Shown one piece after another: positions 50,196-56,864 of a stretch of DNA of 56,864 nucleotides. The position numbers were made by a program, and so were the translations under genes. Under the pieces are notes generated by a model. That model saw only the letters and a program-made list of their open reading frames with translations. It had not been told where the DNA came from and made no database searches. The DNA lies in contig CALKGQ010000016.1 of assembly GCA_938085425.1 (NCBI GenBank), forward strand, positions 1 through 56,864, given 5' to 3'. This stretch comes from an uncultured Flavobacteriales bacterium (lineage in GTDB: Bacteria > Bacteroidota > Bacteroidia > Flavobacteriales_D > Sanyastnellaceae). Every line of letters starts with the position of its first letter. The stretch's first letter is position 1.

Positions 50196-51371
50196 ATGGC
50201 GCATCTACTTTTGATCGACGACGAAGCCCCCATCCGGAAGAGCCTTCGCGAAATTCTGGAATACGAAGGGCATGAGGTGGCCGAAGCGTCCACGGGCATG
50301 GAGGGTGTCGTGTTGGCCACCAAAAAACCCTTTGACGGCATTTTTTGCGACGTCAAGATGCCGCAGATGGATGGCTTGGATGTCTTGGACATGTTGGCCA
50401 AAAAGAAGGTCGCTGCACCTGTGGTCATGATTTCCGGCCACGGCACCGTGGAGACGGCGGTGTCCGCCTTGAAAAAAGGAGCGTACGACTTCATCCAAAA
50501 ACCCCTTGACCTCAACAGGGTGCTTGTCACCTTGAGGAACATGCTGGAAAGAGAGGCGCTTGTGGAGACCACCAAGGTGCTCAAGAAAAAGGTCCACGTG
50601 GCGCAGTCCCATGCGATGGTGGGCGATTCTGAAGGCATTCGAGAGATCCTGTCCATGGTGGATACCGTGGCGCCGACCGATGCCCGGGTGTTGGTCACCG
50701 GGGCCAACGGATCTGGCAAGGAACTCGTGGCGAGGCAAATCCACAACGGGTCTGGCCGTGCAGACGGACCATTTGTGGAGGTCAATTGTGCAGCAATCCC
50801 CTCGGAATTGATCGAGAGTGAATTGTTTGGCCATGAGAAAGGGGCATTCACCAGCGCAATCTCACAGCGTCGGGGGAAGTTCGAGCAGGCCCAAGGAGGC
50901 ACCTTGTTTTTGGACGAGGTGGGCGACATGAGTGCCGGGGCCCAAGCCAAGGTCCTTCGCGCCCTTCAGGAACAAAAAATCTCACGTGTGGGATCCGACA
51001 AGGACATCTCGGTCGATGTTCGCGTGGTGGCGGCCACCAACAAAGACCTGCGCAAGGCCATCGCCGAGGGCGATTTCCGAGAGGACTTGTACCACCGCCT
51101 TGCCGTGGTCCCCATCCACGTCCCGTCCCTTGCCGATCGATCGTCTGACGTGCCATTGCTTGTCGACCATTTCCTCCAGGTGTTTTGCGGGCAGTCCGGC
51201 CGCGCGGTGCCTGTCGTCACCCAAGGCGCCATGAAGTTGCTGCGTTCAGCACCTTGGACTGGGAATGTGCGCGAATTGCGCAATGCGGTGGAACGGCTGC
51301 TCATCTTTTGTCCCGCCGGTGAAAAAGTGGACGAGAAGTTGTTGGCCAAACACGGCCATCTCGGGACTTGA
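50196..51371 (+). CDS. Sigma-54-type response regulator (REC-AAA+) lacking a DNA-binding domain
   Basis: A 391-residue protein. ATG 50196 starts the receiver domain (1-120): acidic pair DDE, phospho-acceptor Asp in CDVKMPQMDG (about 49-58), and conserved Lys in QKPLD (about 103). The AAA+ domain (about 140-375) has Walker A GANGSGKELVA, FGHEKGAFTSA (sigma-54 contact loop, GAFTSA not GAFTGA), Walker B GGTLFLDEVGDM, and the arginine region VRELRNAVERLL. The chain ends about 20 residues after that, with no Fis-type helix-turn-helix. No histidine kinase is adjacent. It probably acts without specific DNA binding or with a partner. Confidence 0.9.
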   Translation: MAHLLLIDDEAPIRKSLREILEYEGHEVAEASTGMEGVVLATKKPFDGIFCDVKMPQMDGLDVLDMLAKKKVAAPVVMISGHGTVETAVSALKKGAYDFIQKPLDLNRVLVTLRNMLEREALVETTKVLKKKVHVAQSHAMVGDSEGIREILSMVDTVAPTDARVLVTGANGSGKELVARQIHNGSGRADGPFVEVNCAAIPSELIESELFGHEKGAFTSAISQRRGKFEQAQGGTLFLDEVGDMSAGAQAKVLRALQEQKISRVGSDKDISVDVRVVAATNKDLRKAIAEGDFREDLYHRLAVVPIHVPSLADRSSDVPLLVDHFLQVFCGQSGRAVPVVTQGAMKLLRSAPWTGNVRELRNAVERLLIFCPAGEKVDEKLLAKHGHLGT

Positions 51372-51447
51372 TGCCCACATGAATATGTGTTGAATGATTG
51401 GTTGTCAGACAGATGGAGGCAACCCAGGCGAGAACGCTCCGTCTTCT

Positions 51448-51885
51448 ATGAGGATCAAACACAACCTCATGGACCTTCTCAATGCTTTGAATCTGGACGG
51501 TGGCATGGCCCTTGGGGCCCTCTTTGTCGCCTTGGTTGCACTTGCTGGCAATTGGCGTTTGTACGTCAAATGTGGCCAACCTGGTTGGTCCGTGGTGGTG
51601 CCAGGCTACAACGTGGTGGTTGCCATGCGCATCATTGGACGTCCCGCCACACATGCCTTGCGGTTTTTGATCCCTGGGTACAACATCTATTTTTTCTTTC
51701 GCACCATGATGGAGGTGGCGTCAACGTTTGGGAAGCGTTCCACCCTTGACCACGTTTTGGTCTGTGTCTTTCACATGTTCTACGTCCTCAACTTGGGGCT
51801 GAGCGAAGAAGAAGAATACCAAGGCCCCGTGCACGGGAAGCTCTCCAGGAGCGACGCCGATGACACGGCACTGTCGATGGCCTAA
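51448..51885 (+). CDS. Small membrane protein, DUF5684-like
   Basis: A 145-residue protein. Hydrophobic segments: GMALGALFVALVALAGNWRLY (about 19-39), a region around SVVVPGYNVVVAMRIIG (about 47-63) and FLIPGYNIYFFFRTMM (about 72-87), then VLVCVFHMFYVLNLGL. The repeated VPGYN/IPGYN motif and layout resemble the DUF5684 proteins found with Bacteroidota signal peptidase genes. The start could be ATG 51448 or ATG 51469. Its stop is 9 bp from the convergent alaS stop. Confidence 0.65.
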   Translation: MRIKHNLMDLLNALNLDGGMALGALFVALVALAGNWRLYVKCGQPGWSVVVPGYNVVVAMRIIGRPATHALRFLIPGYNIYFFFRTMMEVASTFGKRSTLDHVLVCVFHMFYVLNLGLSEEEEYQGPVHGKLSRSDADDTALSMA

Positions 51886-51894
51886 ATCCCCAAT

Positions 51895-54516
51895 TCAGCC
51901 TTGCAGCTTCTCCAAGGCTGCATCAACGGCCGCTTGCAGGCCACCCGCATTGCTTCCTCCTGCTGTGGCGAAGAACGCCTGGCCTCCACCGCCTCCACCG
52001 ATGTGGCTGGCCAATTCACGGACCAAATTGCCCGCGTGCAAACCACGTTGTTCCACGACATCGTCGCTGACGGCGATGGACAGGGTCACTTTGCCTCCCT
52101 TTTCGCTGCCAAACACCCCAAAAAATGGGGCACACTCCGCCTTGAGCTGGAAGGCCAAATCTTTGATGTTCTTGCTGTCCAAATCCACAATGGCACCAAT
52201 GGCTTGGACGCCATGGATGGTTTGAAGTTGGCCGAGCAACTCTTGTTTGATGTTCCCGGCTGCGGCCCTCTGGAAGCCTTCGATTTCTTTGCCCAATTGG
52301 GCGTTGGCTTGAAGCAGGTCGCCAATGGCTTGTGCAGGGTCCGCCGCACCTTTGAGCATGGCTTTGATGGCCCCCAATTGCTGACGTTCATCTTGCTGTG
52401 CTTCCATGGCGGCGCTGCCTGTGCGGGCTTCGATGCGTCGGATGCCAGCCGCCACGGCACTTTCGCTTTCAATGCGGAAGGGACCAATGGCCCCTGTGGC
52501 GGGCACATGGATGCCGCCGCAAAGCTCTTTGGAAGATCCAAACTCAATCATGCGAACGGTCTCCCCGTACTTTTCTCCAAAGAGCATCATCGCTCCTGCT
52601 TTTTGGGCATCGGCCAAGGCCATGTCCCTGTGTTCTGTGCAAGCCAGGTTCTCGAGGATGCGAGATTGCACCAGCGTTTCGACGCGGGCCAATTCCTCGT
52701 CGGTGACCTTTTGGAAATGCGCAAAGTCAAAGCGGAGGGACCGCGGCTTCACCAACGAGCCCTTTTGCTCGACATGCGTGCCCAATACTTCGCGCAGGGC
52801 TTCGTGAAGAAGGTGGGTGGCACTGTGATTTCGGGCGGAATCTCCACGACGGGCCACATCGACGATGGCTTCAAACTTCCCTGTCGACGAGACAGGCACT
52901 TGGTCCATGACGTGGACGATCAGGTTGTTTTCTTTTTTCGTGTCGGTCACGCGAAAGCTGCTTCCCTCTGGCGACTTGAGCACTCCTTGGTCTCCTACTT
53001 GTCCACCTCCTTCAGGGTAGAAAGGCGAGCGGTCAAACACAGCTTGAACGAACTTTTTCTTCTTCGCCTCGACTTCGCGGTACCGGAGCAAAGTGACCTC
53101 GGCCTCGACTTGGTCGTAGCCAATGAACGACGTTGCACCCTGATGTTCTGTCACCACTTGCCAATCGTCCGCGGTGATTTTCCCGGCCTCCCGTGAGCGG
53201 TTCTTTTGGGCTTGCAGAAGCCCTTCGAACCCTTGGTGGTCGATTTTCAATTGCTGTTCACCGGCGATGAGGGCGGTCAAATCCACGGGGAACCCAAAGG
53301 TGTCGTAGAGCTCAAACACCAATTTTCCAGCCAGCTCCTCCCCAGGTGTCATGCCTTGGGTGGCCACCGAGAGGCGATCCATGCCAGAGGCCAGGGTCCG
53401 CAAAAAAGACTGTTCTTCCTGTTCAATGACCTGTTGGATCAGCGCTTTCTGGGATTTCAATTCTGGGAAGGTCCCTGACATTTGGCTATCCAAGACTTCC
53501 ACGAGGGTGTGGATGAAGGGCTCATTCATGCCCAAAAAGGAGGATCCATACCGGACCGCCCGTCGCAAAATCCTGCGAATGACGTACCCCGCTCCCGTGT
53601 TGGAAGGGAGTTGGCCGTCGGCAATGGAAAAGGCCACGGCACGCACGTGGTCGGCAATGACCCGGAAGGCCACTGCCTCGGAACTGTCGTCCCCGGGGTA
53701 GTCTCGACCGCTTTGGGTGGCGATGGCGTCGAGAAGCGGCGTGAAAATGTCGGTGTCGTAGTTGGATTGCTTGCCTTGGAGGGCCATGGCCAACCGCTCA
53801 AAGCCCATCCCCGTGTCGATGTGCTTGTGGGGCAGAGGCACAAGGGACCCATCGGACATGCGGTTGAATTCCATGAACACGAGGTTCCAAATCTCGACGA
53901 CTTGGGGATGGTCTTCATTCACAAGACCTCGCCCATCGACTTTGGCGCGTTCCTCCGCGTTGCGGAGGTCAACATGGATTTCCGAACAGGGACCGCAAGG
54001 CCCGGTTTCGCCCATTTCCCAGAAGTTGTCTTTTTTGTCAGCGGCCAGAATCCGGTCGTTGGCCACGTGCTTTTGCCATTGGGTGCGCGCCTCGATGTCT
54101 TCTGGCAACCCATCGCCGGCATCCCCTCCGAAGACGGTGATGTAGAGGCATTCGGGGTCCAAGCCATAACGGTCGGTCAAGAGTTCCCATGCCCAGTCGA
54201 TGGCCTCGGCTTTGAAATAGTCGCCAAACGACCAATTCCCCAACATCTCAAACAGCGTGTGGTGGTAAGTGTCGACCCCCACTTCTTCCAGGTCGTTGTG
54301 CTTGCCGCTGACGCGCAAGCACTTTTGGGTGTCCGCGATGCGTGGGTGGGTGATGGGCTGGTTGCCGAGGAACAAATCCTTGAAGGGATTCATCCCAGCA
54401 TTGATGAACATCAGGGTGGGATCGTCCTTCACGACCATGGGTGCGGAGGGCACAATGGTGTGTTGTTTCTCTTTGAAAAAATCCAAAAATGTCTGGCGAA
54501 TGAGACGTGATTCCAT
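51895..54516 (-). CDS. alaS: Alanyl-tRNA synthetase
   Basis: An 873-residue enzyme charging tRNA-Ala. ATG 54516 (MESRLIRQTFLDFFKEKQHTIV) is the family N-terminus. Catalytic core (about 1-440) with DDPTLMFINAGMNPFK (about 34), GEMGETGPCGPCSEIHVD-type region near 170-187, and DTGMGFERLA (about 235). The editing domain has SATHLLHEALREV (HxxxH, about 570) and the C-terminal zinc/editing Cys-His (ELCGGIHVPATG, about 668-679). The C-Ala region ends with the Gly-rich SHIGGGGGGQAFFATAGG segment. Full length. Confidence 0.95.
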   Translation of the reverse strand: MESRLIRQTFLDFFKEKQHTIVPSAPMVVKDDPTLMFINAGMNPFKDLFLGNQPITHPRIADTQKCLRVSGKHNDLEEVGVDTYHHTLFEMLGNWSFGDYFKAEAIDWAWELLTDRYGLDPECLYITVFGGDAGDGLPEDIEARTQWQKHVANDRILAADKKDNFWEMGETGPCGPCSEIHVDLRNAEERAKVDGRGLVNEDHPQVVEIWNLVFMEFNRMSDGSLVPLPHKHIDTGMGFERLAMALQGKQSNYDTDIFTPLLDAIATQSGRDYPGDDSSEAVAFRVIADHVRAVAFSIADGQLPSNTGAGYVIRRILRRAVRYGSSFLGMNEPFIHTLVEVLDSQMSGTFPELKSQKALIQQVIEQEEQSFLRTLASGMDRLSVATQGMTPGEELAGKLVFELYDTFGFPVDLTALIAGEQQLKIDHQGFEGLLQAQKNRSREAGKITADDWQVVTEHQGATSFIGYDQVEAEVTLLRYREVEAKKKKFVQAVFDRSPFYPEGGGQVGDQGVLKSPEGSSFRVTDTKKENNLIVHVMDQVPVSSTGKFEAIVDVARRGDSARNHSATHLLHEALREVLGTHVEQKGSLVKPRSLRFDFAHFQKVTDEELARVETLVQSRILENLACTEHRDMALADAQKAGAMMLFGEKYGETVRMIEFGSSKELCGGIHVPATGAIGPFRIESESAVAAGIRRIEARTGSAAMEAQQDERQQLGAIKAMLKGAADPAQAIGDLLQANAQLGKEIEGFQRAAAGNIKQELLGQLQTIHGVQAIGAIVDLDSKNIKDLAFQLKAECAPFFGVFGSEKGGKVTLSIAVSDDVVEQRGLHAGNLVRELASHIGGGGGGQAFFATAGGSNAGGLQAAVDAALEKLQG

Positions 54517-54522
54517 GGGGCT

Positions 54523-54530
54523 CAAAATTG
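54523..54530 (-). promoter_or_regulatory. Candidate -7 box of alaS
   Basis: CAATTTTG on the minus strand (7 of 8 to TAnnTTTG) ends 6 nt before the alaS ATG. Confidence 0.45.
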
Positions 54531-54570
54531 CACCGTGAAAGTACGGAACACACATCCACGAAAGAATCAC

Positions 54571-54578
54571 GACCTTTG
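54571..54578 (+). promoter_or_regulatory. Candidate -7 box of the M23 peptidase gene
   Basis: GACCTTTG (7 of 8 to TAnnTTTG) ends 7 nt before the ATG at 54586. Confidence 0.45.
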
Positions 54579-54585
54579 TGCTTCC

Positions 54586-55557
54586 ATGAAGTGGACCCAA
54601 CGGCGATTCAACCCCGACACCCTAAGGGTGGAGCAGGTGCCTTTGTCACGAAGAGAAATCTTGCGTGGCGTGGCCTTGCGTGGCCTGTTGGTTCTGGGCA
54701 TTGGGGCGTCGAGCGTGTGGCTCGTGGACCAACTTTTCCAGAGCCCTGCCGACCGCGCGAGGGACCGTGAAATCGCCTTTTTGGAGGGTCAGCTTGGGGA
54801 CATTCGGGAGGAAATGACTTTGATGGAGGCCGCGATGGAGGACATCTCAGAGCGCGACGATGCCGTGTACAGGACCATTTTGGGCGTTCCACCTGTTCCG
54901 GAGCATCTCCGTCATCCGGGCATTGGAGGGGTGGACCGGCATGCCGAAGTCAGGGGACATGTGCATTCGGAAGAGGTGTCCGCCTTGAGGGCCCGGGTGG
55001 CGGGTCTGCAACGGTCGCTTGTGGCCCAATCGAAATCGTTGGACGAGGTGACGGACATGGCGCTGGAATTTGAGAAACGATTGGAATCCATTCCCGCCAT
55101 TCAACCTGTGCGCAACGAGGATTTGGGGCGCATGGCCAGCGGGTGGGGATACCGGATCCATCCGATTTACAAGGTCCGAAAATTCCACTACGGCATGGAT
55201 TTCAGTGCGCCCCAGGGCACGGAGGTGTTCGCGACAGGCGATGGTGTGGTGGTGAAGGTGAAGCGGCTGTACAACGGCTATGGCAGGCACATCGTTATCC
55301 GCCACGGATTTGGCTACGAGACGCTGTATGCCCACATGAGCAAGTCGTTGGTGCGGCGTGGCGACAAGGTCCAGCGAGGCCAGGTCATTGGCCACGTGGG
55401 CAGCACGGGGACGTCCACCTCTTCGCACCTGCATTATGAAGTCCACAAGGATGGAGTCAAGGTGAACCCCGCACATTACTATTTCAACGACTTGAGTCCG
55501 CTGGAATATGAGGCGATGCTGGAGGCGTCGGAAGTGGAGAACCAAAGTTTGGACTGA
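54586..55557 (+). CDS. M23 family murein endopeptidase, membrane-anchored
   Basis: A 323-residue protein. ATG 54586 (MKWTQRRFNPDTLRVEQVP) gives the usual Bacteroidota form: a short cytoplasmic tail, one helix (LRGLLVLGIGASSVWLV, about 31-47), a coiled-coil region (about 60-185), then the LytM/M23 domain (about 195-300). Zinc ligands: GYRIHPIYKVRKFHYGMDFSA (about 187-207, His and Asp) and SSHLHYEVHKDG (about 284-295, HxH). It cleaves peptidoglycan cross-bridges or acts in cell division or envelope shape. Confidence 0.92.
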   Translation: MKWTQRRFNPDTLRVEQVPLSRREILRGVALRGLLVLGIGASSVWLVDQLFQSPADRARDREIAFLEGQLGDIREEMTLMEAAMEDISERDDAVYRTILGVPPVPEHLRHPGIGGVDRHAEVRGHVHSEEVSALRARVAGLQRSLVAQSKSLDEVTDMALEFEKRLESIPAIQPVRNEDLGRMASGWGYRIHPIYKVRKFHYGMDFSAPQGTEVFATGDGVVVKVKRLYNGYGRHIVIRHGFGYETLYAHMSKSLVRRGDKVQRGQVIGHVGSTGTSTSSHLHYEVHKDGVKVNPAHYYFNDLSPLEYEAMLEASEVENQSLD

Positions 55558-55563
55558 GCGACT

Positions 55564-55571
55564 TATCTTGC
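55564..55571 (+). promoter_or_regulatory. Candidate -7 box of the MerR-type gene
   Basis: TATCTTGC, close to the TAACTTGC boxes at 36918 and 38000, ends 8 nt before the ATG at 55580. It lies just past the peptidase stop. Confidence 0.4.
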
Positions 55572-55579
55572 TGCCTGTC

Positions 55580-55993
55580 ATGCCATTGAACCAACCCGTC
55601 CAAAAGCGATACTTCAGCATCTCTGAGGTGGCCAAAATGTTGGAGGTGAAGCCGTCGTTGCTTCGCTTTTGGGAAAAGCAGTTCAAACAAATCGCCCCCA
55701 AAACCAACGCCCGCGGAAAGCGCGCCTACAAGCAGGAGGACATTGACATCATCCGACGGATTTACGATTTGGTCAAGGTGCAGGGATTGACCCTGGAAGG
55801 TGCACGAAAGTCATTGGTGGCGAGGAAAGGGGAGGCCAAGGAGAGAGGGGTTCAGGCGAGGATGGCGACGCAGCCCGCCGCACCCGCGGCAAGTGCCCAG
55901 GCGCAGGCAAACGCAGCTTCTCACGAGGAGGCTGTGGCCAAGCTCAAGAAGATCCGGCAGACGCTGCTTGAGGCACGCGCCGCGCTTGGTTGA
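55580..55993 (+). CDS. MerR family transcriptional regulator
   Basis: A 137-residue protein. The winged helix-turn-helix (about 11-80) has RYFSISEVAKMLEVKPSLLRFWEKQF (about 10-35) and the wing RGKRAYKQEDIDIIRRIYDLV. An Ala/Gln-rich linker (about 98-117) leads to a short helix (VAKLKKIRQTLLEARAAL). No effector-binding domain or metal-binding Cys is present, so it is probably a simple DNA-binding regulator. The last 50 bp overlap the convergent hldD gene. Confidence 0.87.
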   Translation: MPLNQPVQKRYFSISEVAKMLEVKPSLLRFWEKQFKQIAPKTNARGKRAYKQEDIDIIRRIYDLVKVQGLTLEGARKSLVARKGEAKERGVQARMATQPAAPAASAQAQANAASHEEAVAKLKKIRQTLLEARAALG

Positions 55994-56864
55994 TCAAATG
56001 GTGCTTCACGTAGTCCTCAATGCCCGACTCGAGCGATCGGAAGGGATTCGTGTACCCTGCGGCCCGCAATTTGGACAAGTCGGCTTCTGTGAAGTATTGG
56101 TACGTGTCACGGATGTCCTCAGGGGTGTCGATGAATGAAATGCGGGGGGGCTTCTTCATGGCTTTGAAGGTGGCGTGGACCAAATCGAGGAATGTGCGGC
56201 CCTTGCCGCTTCCCAAATTGTACAGCCCCGAATGGGCAGGAATGCGGTGGTGCATGAAGTGAAGCAACACCTCGCAGACATCTTCGACATGCACAAAGTC
56301 GCGGGTTTGGTGCCCATCCATGAAATCGGGATTGTGGCTTCGGAAGAGCTTCATGGCGCCTGTCGCTTCCACCTGACGAAAGGTGTGCAACACCACAGAC
56401 GCCATCCTTCCTTTGTGGAATTCATTGGGGCCGTAGACGTTGAAAAACTTGAAGCCCGCCCAGAAGTAGGGCTTTCTTTCTTGGGCCAAAGCCCAAGCAT
56501 CGAAGTCGTTCTTGGAACGGCCGTAGGGGTTGAGTGGCCGGAGTTGTGACACCAAGTCGTGACGGTCTGAGTACCCCAAAGCGCCATCGCCGTAGGTGGC
56601 AGCAGAGCTTGCGTAGAGCAGGGGCAGCCCATGTTTCACACACAGGTGCCACACGGTTTGGCTGTACGTGAAATTCAATGCGTTCAGGACCTCCTCGTCC
56701 TGCTCTGTGGTGTCCGTTCTCGCCCCCAAGTGGAACACGAACTGGACTTGATTCTCGTGCTCCTCCAGCCATTGCGGGAAGGCCTCTCTTTCCACCCGCT
56801 CGGTCACGGGAAGGTGGATGTGGTTGGGGCGTTTGGCCTCCACTTGAAAGTCATCGACCAAGAC
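55944..56864 (-). CDS. hldD: ADP-L-glycero-D-manno-heptose 6-epimerase (5' end beyond window)
   Basis: The frame runs off the right edge, so about 30-40 N-terminal residues with the NADP GxGxxG motif are missing. Visible: FHLGARTDTTE (HldD-specific), YASSAATYGDGALGYSD (catalytic Ser/Thr), PLNPYGRSKNDFD (YxxxK), KFFNVYGPNEFHKGRMASVV and RDFVHVEDVC. It interconverts ADP-D- and ADP-L-glycero-D-manno-heptose for LPS core. The C-terminus has a short extra tail (RRVPQAASAGSS), and the last 50 bp overlap the MerR gene on the other strand. Confidence 0.93.
   Translation of the reverse strand, partial: VLVDDFQVEAKRPNHIHLPVTERVEREAFPQWLEEHENQVQFVFHLGARTDTTEQDEEVLNALNFTYSQTVWHLCVKHGLPLLYASSAATYGDGALGYSDRHDLVSQLRPLNPYGRSKNDFDAWALAQERKPYFWAGFKFFNVYGPNEFHKGRMASVVLHTFRQVEATGAMKLFRSHNPDFMDGHQTRDFVHVEDVCEVLLHFMHHRIPAHSGLYNLGSGKGRTFLDLVHATFKAMKKPPRISFIDTPEDIRDTYQYFTEADLSKLRAAGYTNPFRSLESGIEDYVKHHLINQARRVPQAASAGSS

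Noticed and set aside
1-56864. Mobile elements, prophage or toxin-antitoxin and defence genes
   Set aside because: No transposase, integrase, phage, restriction or Cas-like protein was recognised in any frame; every substantial gene fits housekeeping, envelope or lineage-specific families.

Overview
The window looks like chromosomal DNA from a fairly GC-rich marine or aquatic member of the Bacteroidota (Flavobacteriales-like). The evidence is two giant secreted proteins with type IX secretion (T9SS) C-terminal sorting domains, an ExbB/ExbD/ExbD operon, phylum-typical families (DUF4290, DUF6090-like, DUF5684-like, a TRL-like lipoprotein, Mrp without CxxC), TAnnTTTG-type -7 promoter boxes and almost no Shine-Dalgarno sequences. 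No rRNA, insertion sequence, prophage or CRISPR array is visible. Both ends are cut inside genes: the first giant protein on the left and hldD on the right.

Layout. 1-12.5 kb: two paralogous, cysteine-rich, HYR-like repeat surface proteins (about 19 and 11 repeats), each closed by a terminator. 12.6-16.1 kb: thioesterase, GT9 glycosyltransferase, TatD nuclease and asparaginase. 16.2-19.0 kb: tRNA-Ser(GGA) and an ExbB / small membrane protein / ExbD / ExbD operon. 19.0-23.0 kb (minus): mgtE with a 2-hydroxyacid dehydrogenase, and a glycosyltransferase coupled to tadA. 23.0-26.9 kb: trmB, an alkyltransferase-like protein, mrp, an Nfu domain protein, ferredoxin-NADP reductase and ferredoxin (Fe-S and redox cluster). 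26.9-34.2 kb (minus): a seven-gene nucleotide-sugar operon for surface polysaccharide, mostly with overlapping start/stop codons. 34.2-36.3 kb: outer-membrane-like protein, Kdo transferase, tRNA-Leu(TAA). 36.4-41.6 kb: lineage-specific genes (lipoprotein, tandem DUF6090-like pair, pentapeptide-repeat protein), a cyclophilin, a TRL-like lipoprotein and tRNA-Gly(GCC). 41.7-51.9 kb: AcpH-like, DUF4290, murA, thioredoxin-like, grpE-dnaJ, an ABC-2 exporter, Ppx/GppA, a sigma-54-type regulator and a small membrane protein. 51.9-56.9 kb: alaS, M23 peptidase, MerR regulator and hldD.

The genes centre on envelope construction: LPS core (hldD, Kdo transferase, GT9), peptidoglycan (murA, M23), polysaccharide precursors, and secreted adhesin-like proteins, plus proton-driven envelope energisation (ExbB/ExbD) and housekeeping. 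The strongest unlisted signal is a short -7-like box, roughly TAnCTTnG, that ends exactly 4 nt before the start codon of seven genes and 5-10 nt before several more. This suggests widespread leaderless or near-leaderless transcription. Other points of interest are a symmetrical pair of end domains around the repeats of the giant proteins, murA with Asp in place of the catalytic Cys, DnaJ with only two of four zinc motifs, a sigma-54 activator with GAFTSA and no DNA-binding domain, a palindrome cluster before grpE, and tandem paralogues sharing a 100-nt block that differs only synonymously.
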